A stretch of DNA of 64,000 nucleotides, from assembly GCF_021173675.1 (NCBI RefSeq), contig NZ_JAIHON010000001.1, positions 496,001-560,000 on the forward strand, written 5' to 3'. Numbering within the stretch: the stretch's first letter is position 1; every line of letters starts with the position of its first letter. The translations under genes and the position numbers were made by a program. The notes below the pieces were generated by a model. The model had not been told where the DNA came from. It did no database searches and worked only from the letters and a program-made list of their open reading frames with translations. This DNA comes from Streptomyces lincolnensis. Its GTDB lineage: Bacteria; Actinomycetota; Actinomycetes; Streptomycetales; Streptomycetaceae. Shown here one piece after another: positions 40,281-48,180 of this stretch.

Positions 40281-40916
40281 TCAGTGGAGCTTGTTCACGG
40301 CCGTGACGGTCGTCTTCTTGAAGGCCTTCACCGGCGCGTCGCCGAAGTCGCCCATCTGCCCCCAGTCGACGACGGTGACGGTCCGGCCGTCCCGCCCGAC
40401 GGAGAGGAGACCGACGTCCATCGACCCCCACGACGTGGTGGTCTGCACACCGTGCACATGGGCGCCCTCCTCGACCGCCAGCGTGCCGAAGTCCCGGTAC
40501 GTGTTGACGATGTCCGGATCGCTCGGCTCGCGCTCCGCGCAGGAACGGAAGTCCTTGTTCAGACGCTTCGCGAGCGCCGCGGCCTTGGCGTCGCTGCCGA
40601 CGACGATCGTCAGCTGCCGGGCGCTCGCCTCCAGGTCGGTGCGGTACTCGCGGTACCGGGAGTCGTACGCGAGGAGCGCCTCTCCCAGGCAGAACTGGAG
40701 TTCCTCCGGGACGCCGTCGGTGATCTTGCCGGTGGTCCAGGTGGAGTTGAGGTACCGGGGCAGTTCGGAGGACGACAGGAAGGCGGGCGCCTTGGCCTTG
40801 GCCACGGCGGAGTTCGGCGCCGCCTCGGCGTCGGCCTGTACGGAGAGTGTGGTGCCGAGCGTGGCGGCGGTCATGGCGAGTACGGTGAGCGCGCTGGCTC
40901 GGATGCGCTTGAGCAT
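40281..40916 (-). CDS. Secreted protein of unknown function
   Basis: A 211-residue protein from ATG 40916 with GGGGGA upstream. The signal peptide is clear (MLKRIRASALTVLAMTAATL, cleavage about AEA-AP near residue 33). The mature part has two cysteines (FCLGEALL and FRSCAERE) and a mixed alpha/beta pattern reminiscent of extracellular sensor domains (PknH-like), but I cannot name the family with confidence. Monocistronic. Likely released or envelope associated. Confidence 0.75.
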   Translation of the reverse strand: MLKRIRASALTVLAMTAATLGTTLSVQADAEAAPNSAVAKAKAPAFLSSSELPRYLNSTWTTGKITDGVPEELQFCLGEALLAYDSRYREYRTDLEASARQLTIVVGSDAKAAALAKRLNKDFRSCAEREPSDPDIVNTYRDFGTLAVEEGAHVHGVQTTTSWGSMDVGLLSVGRDGRTVTVVDWGQMGDFGDAPVKAFKKTTVTAVNKLH

Positions 40917-41134
40917 GGGTGTCCCCCGTGAACGAGTACATGAGTGTGGGATGCCGCCCTGCCGCCGGTCGGTCGGTCCGGTGGTCGTCGGTGCGACACC
41001 AAGAGCATCAGCGGTCACAGTGGCTGTGCGCAACAGGGGACGCCGGATCCACCACGGTGGAACCATCCCAGCCCCTCTGACGTGCAGGTATATGGGGTGC
41101 CTGGGATACGGGTCCGGGACGGACGGGGGATGGT

Positions 41135-42631
41135 GTGTCGGCAGCACAGGACGAGGTCGGGGAGTTCGCGGCACTGCTGCGGCGGTTGAAGGACCGGACG
41201 GACCGCAGCTACGGCTCGCTGGCCCGCCGCCTGAACATGAACACCTCCACCCTGCACCGCTACTGCGCCGGCGAGGCGGTCCCCCTCGACTACGCCCCCG
41301 CCGAACGCTTCGCCGCCCTGTGCGGAGCGACAGCGGAGGAACGCCTCGAACTCCACCGCCTGTGGCTCCGCGCGGTCGCGGCCCGACAACGCCCCCGGGC
41401 GGCCGACGCGGCGGACACGGCCGCCCGGGAGCCGGAGGAACCGGAGGAGCCGGAGAGACCACAGGGAACAAGCACCGCCCCCGACACCGAACCCGCCCCC
41501 GGACCCACCGACACCCCCAGCCCCGAAGACGTGCTCGGCGACGCCGGAGGAGCCCCGGACGCTGGTGCCGAGTCCGAGTCCGAGTCCGAGCCGGAGACGG
41601 AGACCGAGCCGGAGACGGAGACCGAGACAGAGGCGGTGCTGGACGGACGGTCGCCGTCCGCTCCCCCGCGCCGCGCCTGGTACCGCCGCCGGCGGCTCGC
41701 GGTGGCCGCGGCTGTCGCGGGGGCGTTGCTCGTGACGTTGGGCAGTCTGTCGGCGTTGCCGGCGGACCGGCCCTCGACGGAGGCACGGGTGCGGGAGTCG
41801 GACGAGCCGTTCCGACTCCCCACGGCACCGCCCGACGCGTCCGGCACCCCCTCGGGGACGCCGAACAGCCCCTCCCCCGGTACCCGCTCGCCCTCCGCCC
41901 CGGAGGGGACCGGGGGCGCCTCGGGTAAGCCGTCCGCGCCGCCGGGCGAAGGCCGCGGTTCCTCGCAGGGGCCGGGCGGGAAGGCCCCTGAAGGCGGGAC
42001 CGGTACTCCGCTCACCTGGAGTGCCGACTCCCACGTCTGGAACCAGGGTTGCGGCCACGACTACGTCATCACCAAGCCACCGGCGCAGGTCCCGCCACCC
42101 CCGGCCGCGCAGGACGCCGGGCAGTGGGCGGCTTCGGAGGGTGCCGTGCACGGCAAGGAGACCCAGGTGCAGATCACGGTGCAGGGGCGCGATTCCACGG
42201 CGGTCGTCCTGGAGGCGCTGCGCGTCCGGGTCGTCGGCCGCGCGGCCCCGGTCCAGGGCTCCTCGTACGCCATGGACCAGGGCTGCGGCGGGGCGATCTC
42301 CCCGCGCTACTTCTCCGTCGACCTCGACAAGGACCGCCCGATCGCCCACTCGGTGGCCGGCGGTGACGAGGAGGGCCCGATCCCGGCGATCCGGATGCCG
42401 TACCGCGTGTCCGCCGAGGACCCGGAGGTGCTGCTGGTCACGGCGACCACCAGGGCCTGCGACTGCAGCTGGTACCTGGAACTGGACTGGTCCTCCCAGG
42501 GCCGCAAGGGCACGGTCCGCATCGACGACCGGGGCCGCCCCTTCCGCACCAGCTCCATCAAGGGCCTGCCGCGCTACTGGTACGCCACCGACGAGGCCGG
42601 CACACGCGCCTGGGTGCCGTACGACAGTTAG
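41135..42631 (+). CDS. Membrane-tethered XRE-type protein with extracellular domain
   Basis: A 498-residue protein from GTG 41135, with GGGGGA upstream; ATG 41130 is out of frame. N-terminal XRE-like HTH (SYGSLARRLNMNTSTLHRYC, residues 20-50), a Glu/Pro/Thr/Ser-rich linker with SE and TE repeats encoded by short DNA repeats, one TM helix near residue 195 (RLAVAAAVAGALLVTLGSL), a second low-complexity spacer and a ~200-residue extracytoplasmic domain with several cysteines (GCGHDYVIT, DQGCGGAIS, ACDCSWYLELDW). Similar proteins exist in many Streptomyces; roles are unknown. The layout suggests outside-in signalling to DNA. Confidence 0.85.
   Translation: MSAAQDEVGEFAALLRRLKDRTDRSYGSLARRLNMNTSTLHRYCAGEAVPLDYAPAERFAALCGATAEERLELHRLWLRAVAARQRPRAADAADTAAREPEEPEEPERPQGTSTAPDTEPAPGPTDTPSPEDVLGDAGGAPDAGAESESESEPETETEPETETETEAVLDGRSPSAPPRRAWYRRRRLAVAAAVAGALLVTLGSLSALPADRPSTEARVRESDEPFRLPTAPPDASGTPSGTPNSPSPGTRSPSAPEGTGGASGKPSAPPGEGRGSSQGPGGKAPEGGTGTPLTWSADSHVWNQGCGHDYVITKPPAQVPPPPAAQDAGQWAASEGAVHGKETQVQITVQGRDSTAVVLEALRVRVVGRAAPVQGSSYAMDQGCGGAISPRYFSVDLDKDRPIAHSVAGGDEEGPIPAIRMPYRVSAEDPEVLLVTATTRACDCSWYLELDWSSQGRKGTVRIDDRGRPFRTSSIKGLPRYWYATDEAGTRAWVPYDS
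41571..41634 (+). repeat. Triplet/hexamer repeats encoding an acidic Ser/Thr-Glu tract
   Basis: Runs of GAGTCC units (three to four copies) and of GAGACGGAGACC/GAGCCG units encode alternating Ser-Glu and Thr-Glu in the linker before the membrane helix. Length variation keeps the frame. Confidence 0.7.
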
Positions 42632-42645
42632 CCGTACGGCAGTCG
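42616..42645 (+). repeat. 15-bp duplication spanning the stop codon
   Basis: GCCGTACGACAGTTA (42616-42630) is followed directly by GCCGTACGGCAGTCG (42631-42645). The TAG stop of the XRE-type gene straddles the junction (42629-42631). Confidence 0.8.
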
Positions 42646-42669
42646 GGAGTCAGGGACTGATCACGTCGC

Positions 42670-44412
42670 TCAGGGCCTGGGCACGTTGCGGATGTTGGAG
42701 CGGGCCATCTGGAGCATGCGGCCGACGCCTCCGTCGAGGACGATCTTGGAGGCGGAGAGGGCGAAGCCGGTGACCATCTCGGCGCTGATCTTCGGCGGGA
42801 TGGACAGGGCGTTGGGGTCGGTGACGATGTCGACGAGGGCCGGGCCCTTGTGCCTGAAGGCGTCCTTGAGGGCACCGGCGAGGTCCTTGGGCTTCTCGAC
42901 GCGGATGCCGTGGGCGCCGCAGGCGCGGGCGACGGCGGCGAAGTCGGGGTTCTTGTTCGTGGTGCCGTAGGAGGGCAGACCGGCGACCAGCATCTCCAAC
43001 TCGACCATGCCGAGGGAGGAGTTGTTGAAGAGGACGACCTTCACCGGCAGGTCGTACTGGACCAGGGTGAGGAAGTCGCCCATCAGCATGGAGAATCCGC
43101 CGTCCCCGGACATCGACACGACCTGTCGCCTCCGGTCGGTGAACTGTGCCCCGATGGCCATCGGCAGGGCGTTCGCCATCGAGCCGTGGGAGAAGGAACC
43201 GATCACGCGGCGGCGGCCGTTGGGCGAGATGTAGCGGGCGGCCCAGACGTTGCACATCCCGGTGTCGACGGTGAAGACGGCGTCGTCGTCGGCGAGTTCG
43301 TCGAGGACGGAGGCCACGTACTCGGGATGGATCGGGACGTGCTTGTCGACCTTCCGCGTGTACGCCTTGACGACTCCCTCCAGGGCGTCGGCGTGCTTCT
43401 TGAGCATCTTGTCGAGGAACCGCCGGTTCTTCTTCTCCCGCACCCGGGGCGTCAGGCAGCGCAGGGTCTCCTTCACATCGCCCCAGACGGCGAGGTCCAG
43501 CTTGGAGCGGCGGCCCAGGTGCTCGGGGCGGACGTCGACCTGGGCGATCTTGACGTCGTCGGGGAGGAAGGCGTTGTACGGGAAGTCGGTGCCGAGCAGG
43601 ATCAGCAGGTCGCACTCGTGGGTGGCCTCGTAGGCGGCGCCGTAGCCGAGGAGGCCGCTCATGCCGACGTCGAAGGGATTGTCGTACTGGATCCACTCCT
43701 TGCCGCGCAGGGCGTGGCCGACCGGGGACTTGATCCTCCCGGCGAACTCCATGACCTCGGCGTGCGCGCCTGCCGTGCCGCTGCCGCAGAACAGGGTGAC
43801 CTTGTCGGCCGCGTCGATCATCGCCACGAGCTTGTCGATCTCGGCGTCGCCGGGGCGGACGGTGGGCCGGGAGGTGACGAGGGCGGTCTCGGCGGCCTTC
43901 TCGGGGGCCGGCTGGTCGGCGATGTCGCCGGGGAGCGACACGACGGCGACCCCCGACCGGCCTACGGCGTGCTGGATGGCGGTCTGGAGCAGGCGCGGCA
44001 TCTGCTTCGGGCTGGAGATCAGCTCGCTGTAGTGGCTGCACTCGCGGAACAGCTGGTCGGGGTGGGTCTCCTGGAAGTAGCCGAGGCCGATCTCGCTGGA
44101 GGGGATGTGCGAGGCGAGGGCGAGGACCGGGGCCATGGAGCGGTGGGCGTCGTAGAGGCCGTTGACGAGGTGCAGGTTGCCGGGGCCGCAGGAGCCCGCG
44201 CAGGCGGTGAGCTTCCCGGTGATCTGGGCCTCCGCGCCGGCCGCGAAGGCGGCGGTCTCCTCGTGCCGCACGTGCACCCAGTCGATCGCGGAGGTGCGGC
44301 GGACGGCGTCCACGACCGGGTTGAGGCTGTCGCCGACGACGCCGTAGAGGCGCTCGACCCCGGCCCGGACGAGGATGTCGACGAACTGTTCGGCGACGTT
44401 CTGCTTGGCCAT
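42670..44412 (-). CDS. poxB: Thiamine-diphosphate enzyme of the pyruvate oxidase / pyruvate:quinone oxidoreductase type
   Basis: A 580-residue protein of normal PoxB length from ATG 44412. TPP-enzyme layout: N-terminal PYR domain with GVVGDSLNPVVDAVRR and the catalytic Glu in VRHEETAAFAAGAEAQ; central FAD/transhydrogenase-like domain (VTLFCGSGTAGAHAEVMEFA, LLGTDFPYNAFLPDDVKIAQ); C-terminal PP domain with GDGGFSMLMGDFLTLVQ and FNNSSLGMV (Mg/TPP motif GDG-x-N). Known function: oxidative decarboxylation of pyruvate to acetate with electrons to quinone. Last-domain membrane helix residues are not obvious. Single gene, convergent with the XRE-type gene. Confidence 0.92.
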   Translation of the reverse strand: MAKQNVAEQFVDILVRAGVERLYGVVGDSLNPVVDAVRRTSAIDWVHVRHEETAAFAAGAEAQITGKLTACAGSCGPGNLHLVNGLYDAHRSMAPVLALASHIPSSEIGLGYFQETHPDQLFRECSHYSELISSPKQMPRLLQTAIQHAVGRSGVAVVSLPGDIADQPAPEKAAETALVTSRPTVRPGDAEIDKLVAMIDAADKVTLFCGSGTAGAHAEVMEFAGRIKSPVGHALRGKEWIQYDNPFDVGMSGLLGYGAAYEATHECDLLILLGTDFPYNAFLPDDVKIAQVDVRPEHLGRRSKLDLAVWGDVKETLRCLTPRVREKKNRRFLDKMLKKHADALEGVVKAYTRKVDKHVPIHPEYVASVLDELADDDAVFTVDTGMCNVWAARYISPNGRRRVIGSFSHGSMANALPMAIGAQFTDRRRQVVSMSGDGGFSMLMGDFLTLVQYDLPVKVVLFNNSSLGMVELEMLVAGLPSYGTTNKNPDFAAVARACGAHGIRVEKPKDLAGALKDAFRHKGPALVDIVTDPNALSIPPKISAEMVTGFALSASKIVLDGGVGRMLQMARSNIRNVPRP

Positions 44413-44476
44413 GCTGCTTCATGCCCTTCGGTCTCCGGAGATCCCTTCGGGTTACATGAATTCACACCGCGGGCCG

Positions 44477-46411
44477 TCACGCCTCCCAAACGGCGGCGGC
44501 CGTACGGTCATCGGCATAACCCTTGACCCGTACTTGGGTGTCGGCGAGGAAGGCGGCGAGGCCGGGCGGGGTGGGCCCGGACCACCGGCCCGTGAGGTAC
44601 TCGCACAGCTCCGGTTCGCCGCGCAGGGGCTCGGCGAGACCGCCGGTGCACATCAGGAGCGTGTCACCCGGGCGGGCGATGGAGGCACGGAAGCGGAAGG
44701 GTTCGCGGGGCGGCTCGGGGGCGGGTTCGTAGGGGCTCGGGGGTGTGGGGATGCCCAGGTCCATGGTGAGGCGGTCGCCCTCGGGGGTCTCGGCGGGCAG
44801 CGAGCCGAAGCCGACGACCGGCTCCCCGGACACGTCGGTGACGCGGGGTTCGATGTCGTGCCACTCGTCGTCGCGGAGCCGGAAGAGGCCGCCCGCGCCG
44901 ACGCCGAAGAAGACCCGGGTGCGGCACTCGGGGTCGGCGGGGAGGAGGAGGCAGCGCAGGGTGGCGGCGTACTCCTCGGGGTCGACACCCTGCTCGGCGG
45001 CGCTGGCGCGGAGCTTGCCGAGGCTGCGGTCGGTGAGGCGGTGCAGTCCCGACTTCAGGTCGCCGCGGCGGCCCGCCCTTATGTCCTCGGCCAGCCGGGC
45101 GTGACTACGGCCGACCGCCCGGCCGATCCAGTGGCAGGCCTCCGCTGCCGCCCGGTGGGCCCCCGGTGTGGCGCGGGCCCCGGTCGCCATCGCCACCAGG
45201 ACGAGCGCGCTCTCCCCGGAGCCGAACCGAGCGGTGAGCAACGAGTCGCGCCGCGGCTCCCCCCGGAACCTCGCGGAATCCCCCCGCACGGAGACCGCCC
45301 TCAGCGTGCAGACCCCGTACCGGGCCCCGTCCAGCACGGTGTCCGCGACCAGATCGTCCAGGTCGTCCGGGTCCGCCGGGGGCAGCGCGGTCGGCTCGGC
45401 CTCGTAGGTGGGCGGTCCGGAGCCCACGTAGTCGACGGGGTCGGTCGCGAGCACCGGGACATCGAGGCGGGTGGGGGTGCGGACGTCCTGCGGGCCTGCG
45501 GGTGGCGCTGCCCGACGCGAGCCGCCCTCCACCGAGCCGGGAGCGGCGTCGCGCGGCCCGTGGGGGTCGGGACCGGCCTCGGCGTCCTGCGGGGGTTCCG
45601 CGGGGCGGCCGGGGGGCGATCCGGTGCTCGCGTCCTGCGGCCCGTACGGATCGGGCGCGACCTCGGCGTCCTGCGGACCGGCGGAACGGGCGGCCCCTGG
45701 CGGACGCCCCGGAGGTGAACCAGTGTCCGCGGCCCGCGGCGGGCGGTCCCGGGACGTGTCGGGGGTGGCGTCGCGCGGGGCGGGCGGATCGGGGGCGGTC
45801 TTCCTGTCCTGGGGGCCGTGGGCGTCGCCCTGTAGGCCGTAGTCGTCCGGGGTGTCGGCGGTGGGGCTCCGGTGCTGCCGGGTGGGGGGTGTCGTGGGGC
45901 GAGGGGGGCCGAAGGGGGGTGGTGGAGGTGGTGGGGTCGAAGGGGGTGGCGGGGTGTCCGGGGGCATCGGGGAGGCGGGGACGGCGGTCGCCGGTGCCTC
46001 CTCGACGGAGTTGTCGGTGGCGGAGGGGGCCCGTCCCGGGGGCGTGTACTCGGCGAATCCCGGTGGTTTCGGGCCGAGCGGGAACGTCGCCGGTCCCTGG
46101 GGAGCCTCGGGAGGCGGTTCCCAGGGAGCCCGAGCCCGCTGCCATCCGTCCCGCGCCGGTGCCTCCGAGCCGTCCGCCTCCTCGGCGGCACCGTCCCGGG
46201 GCGCCGGAACCCGCCCTTCCGGGGCCCCTGCCGCACCGGCCCGCTCCGGCGGGACCGCGTCGCGCCCCTCCACCGCCCCCGCCGCCGAGGCGAAGCGGTC
46301 GTCGAGGGACTCGGGTGTGGCCGTGGGGCCGGTGTCCTCGGTGGAGTCGTCGTACAGCTGCCCCCACCAGTCGTCCTCGTGACCGGTGGGCGTTCCCCCC
46401 TGCTGGCTCAT
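44477..46411 (-). CDS. PP2C-fold protein with Pro-rich tail and missing metal ligands
   Basis: A 644-residue protein from ATG 46411. The first ~330 residues are low-complexity, rich in Pro/Asp/Gly, with imperfect repeats (GPQDAS, DPHGPRDA). The C-terminal ~270 residues follow a PP2C/SpoIIE-like fold: RRDSLLTAR, LVLVAMATGARATPGAHRAA, CRTRVFFGVGAGGLFRL, RPGDTLLMCTGGLAEPL and GYADDRTAAAVWE. The usual VADG and SDG motifs read MATG and TGG, so two metal-binding Asp are absent; only the last DD remains. It may be a catalytically dead phosphatase acting as a binding protein. Neighbouring gene DUF456 is divergent. Confidence 0.8.
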   Translation of the reverse strand: MSQQGGTPTGHEDDWWGQLYDDSTEDTGPTATPESLDDRFASAAGAVEGRDAVPPERAGAAGAPEGRVPAPRDGAAEEADGSEAPARDGWQRARAPWEPPPEAPQGPATFPLGPKPPGFAEYTPPGRAPSATDNSVEEAPATAVPASPMPPDTPPPPSTPPPPPPPFGPPRPTTPPTRQHRSPTADTPDDYGLQGDAHGPQDRKTAPDPPAPRDATPDTSRDRPPRAADTGSPPGRPPGAARSAGPQDAEVAPDPYGPQDASTGSPPGRPAEPPQDAEAGPDPHGPRDAAPGSVEGGSRRAAPPAGPQDVRTPTRLDVPVLATDPVDYVGSGPPTYEAEPTALPPADPDDLDDLVADTVLDGARYGVCTLRAVSVRGDSARFRGEPRRDSLLTARFGSGESALVLVAMATGARATPGAHRAAAEACHWIGRAVGRSHARLAEDIRAGRRGDLKSGLHRLTDRSLGKLRASAAEQGVDPEEYAATLRCLLLPADPECRTRVFFGVGAGGLFRLRDDEWHDIEPRVTDVSGEPVVGFGSLPAETPEGDRLTMDLGIPTPPSPYEPAPEPPREPFRFRASIARPGDTLLMCTGGLAEPLRGEPELCEYLTGRWSGPTPPGLAAFLADTQVRVKGYADDRTAAAVWEA

Positions 46412-46454
46412 GCCCCTAATTGTCCACCTCACGGGCCGGATGAAAACGGGGCAT

Positions 46455-46500
46455 CCGGAAAATCCGGCACTCGACACCCCGTCGAACGGCGTGTCGAGTG
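46455..46500. promoter_or_regulatory. Adjacent palindromes between the PP2C-fold and DUF456 genes
   Basis: CCGGA-AAA-TCCGG (46455-46467) is followed immediately by a 33-base near-perfect palindrome with 15-base arms (46468-46482 with 46486-46500, one mismatch, 3-nt loop). They lie 44 bases upstream of the PP2C-fold start. They may be an operator or a hairpin in its leader. The rest of 46412-46713 shows no gene. Confidence 0.6.
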
Positions 46501-46713
46501 ATCCCCCGAACGCGGATACGACAGAAGCCGCCGGGCGGCTCCACCCCCCACGGGAGAACCGCCCGACGACGCCGGAAGTGTGACGCCGCCGCCTGTGGAC
46601 CCGCTGTGGCCGACGTGCGTCACCCTGCCCCGCTGCGGCCACCGGGTACCCGGGAACGTCCTGGTGAACCCTGGTGATCTGCGCCCGCACCGGTCCTCCT
46701 GCACTCTGGACAG

Positions 46714-47196
46714 ATGGGAGCGGTGGATCTCCTGCTGGTCGGGCTGGTCATCCTGTTCGGTCTGGGCGGGGTGCTGGTACCCGGTGTGCCCGGGTCGTGG
46801 CTGGTGTGGGCCGCGGTCATGTGGTGGGCGCTGAAGGATCCGCGGCCCGTCGCGTGGGCGGTGCTCGTGGGGGCGACCGTCGCGCTGTTCCTCTCCCAGG
46901 TGGTGCGCTGGGCGCTGCCGCCCCGACGGCTGCGCGCGAGCGGGGCGACCCCGCGGATGGGCGTGTACGCCGGGCTCGGGGCCTTCGTCGGCTTCTTCCT
47001 CGTTCCCGTGCTCGGCGCGATCCCCGGCTTCATCGGCGGGATCTACCTGTACGAACGGCTCCGCCTCGGCCGCCACGGCGAGGCCCGGGCGGCCCTGCGC
47101 ACGGCGATGCGCTCGGGCGGCTCCAGCGTGCTCGCGGAGCTGTTCACCTGTCTGCTGATCACGGGGGCGTGGCTGGGGGCGGTGATCTGGGGCTGA
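46714..47196 (+). CDS. DUF456 family membrane protein
   Basis: A 160-residue protein from ATG 46714 with four TM helices: VDLLLVGLVILFGLGGVLVP, then PGSWLVWAAVMWWAL, the GVYAGLGAFVGFFLVPVLG turn with GAIPGFIGGIYLYERLR, and a last helix ending GAWLGAVIWG. The glycine/proline-rich PGVPGS and IPGFIGG segments are typical of DUF456. Function unknown. Its last codons lie inside a tandem repeat. Confidence 0.88.
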   Translation: MGAVDLLLVGLVILFGLGGVLVPGVPGSWLVWAAVMWWALKDPRPVAWAVLVGATVALFLSQVVRWALPPRRLRASGATPRMGVYAGLGAFVGFFLVPVLGAIPGFIGGIYLYERLRLGRHGEARAALRTAMRSGGSSVLAELFTCLLITGAWLGAVIWG

Positions 47197-47253
47197 CGTA
47201 GGGCACGGGATCCGGGGCTGACGTGGGACGCGGTGATCTGGGGCTGACGTAGG
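47181..47253 (+). repeat. Three ~25-bp tandem repeats including the DUF456 stop
   Basis: The core GGGGCTGACGT recurs at 47189, 47214 and 47240, each preceded by GATCTG or GATCCG. The first copy contains the end of the DUF456 gene (TGA at 47194-47196); the other two follow it. Confidence 0.85.
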
Positions 47254-47306
47254 ACTGGGGCCCTAGGGCGAGAATCCGATGTGCGGGACCGGACGCGCGT
47301 GTTCGG

Positions 47307-47690
47307 ATGGCTGCCATGACCGTATTCAGCGAGGCCGAACGCGCCTACCTCACGTCGCAGCGACTGGGGCGGCTGGCGACCGTCGACCAGCACGGGCAGC
47401 CGCAGGCGAACCCGGTCGGCTTCTTCCCGCAGGACGACGGCACGATCCTGATCGGCGGCTTCGCCCTGGGCACCACCAAGAAGTGGCGGAACCTCCAGAA
47501 GAACCCGAAGGTCGCGCTGGTGGTGGACGACATCGTCAGCCACCGCCCCTGGAAGGTGCGCGGCATCGACATCCGCGGGGAGGCGGAACTCCTCACCGGC
47601 CCGCACGAGTTGGGCCCGCACTTCAGCGAGGAGCTGATCCGCATCCACCCGCGACGGGTCCACAGCTGGGGGCTCGAGGACACCGCCTAG
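47307..47690 (+). CDS. PPOX-class F420-dependent oxidoreductase
   Basis: A 127-residue split-barrel flavin/F420-binding protein. ATG 47307, or ATG 47316 (MTVFSEAERAYLTSQRLGRL), could be the start; neither has a strong ribosome site. TSQRLGRLATVDQHGQPQAN, VGFFPQDDGTILIGG and TKKWRNLQKNPKVALVVDD match the TIGR-type F420 PPOX subfamily, and the C-terminal RIHPRRVHSWGLE is characteristic. Probably reduces a small organic substrate with F420H2. Single gene, convergent with ogt. Confidence 0.9.
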   Translation: MAAMTVFSEAERAYLTSQRLGRLATVDQHGQPQANPVGFFPQDDGTILIGGFALGTTKKWRNLQKNPKVALVVDDIVSHRPWKVRGIDIRGEAELLTGPHELGPHFSEELIRIHPRRVHSWGLEDTA

Positions 47691-47697
47691 CGCCCGC

Positions 47698-48180
47698 CTA
47701 GAGCACGCCTTCCAGGGCGAGCAGGCGCGTCTTGCGTTCCAGTCCGCCCGCGTACCCCGTGAGCGCACCGGTCGCCCCGATCACCCGGTGGCAGGGCCGC
47801 AGGATCAGCAGCGGGTTGGCGCCGATCGCTCCGCCGACGGCCCGCACGGCGGCGCGGGAGGCGCCGATCCGCGCGGCGATCTCGCCGTACGTCGTGGTCG
47901 CGCCGTACGGGACGGTGTCCAGGGCATTCCAGACCCGCTCCCGGAACTCGCTTCCCGCACTCCTCAACTCCAGGTCGAAGTCCTTGAGTTCACCGGCGAA
48001 GTAGGCGGCGAGCTGCTCCTCGGCCGCCCGGAAGGGGCCGGGGTCGTGCCGCCAACCCTCCTGGACGGTACGGCCGTTCTTCTGGTCGGGCACGGACAGC
48101 GAGGTCAGCGCGCCGCTCTCGTCGGCGGTGAGCAGCAGTCGGCCGACGGGGCTGTCGAGGTGAGTCCAGAGTGTGGTCAT
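47698..48180 (-). CDS. ogt: Methylated-DNA-[protein]-cysteine S-methyltransferase
   Basis: A 160-residue protein. The active-site PCHRVIGATGALTGYAGG contains the methyl-accepting Cys; VPYGATTTYGEIAARIG and AVGGAIGANPL form the DNA-binding helix-wing and Asn hinge. It removes methyl groups from O6-methylguanine in a suicide reaction. ATG 48180 overlaps the stop of the upstream ada-alkA gene by four bases, so both repair proteins are made together, a common actinobacterial arrangement. Confidence 0.95.
   Translation of the reverse strand: MTTLWTHLDSPVGRLLLTADESGALTSLSVPDQKNGRTVQEGWRHDPGPFRAAEEQLAAYFAGELKDFDLELRSAGSEFRERVWNALDTVPYGATTTYGEIAARIGASRAAVRAVGGAIGANPLLILRPCHRVIGATGALTGYAGGLERKTRLLALEGVL

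Noticed and set aside
39814..41928. A 704-codon plus-strand frame through the gene-free stretch
   Set aside because: It continues opposite the secreted-protein gene and through the XRE-type gene in a wrong frame; composition is that of a shadow.
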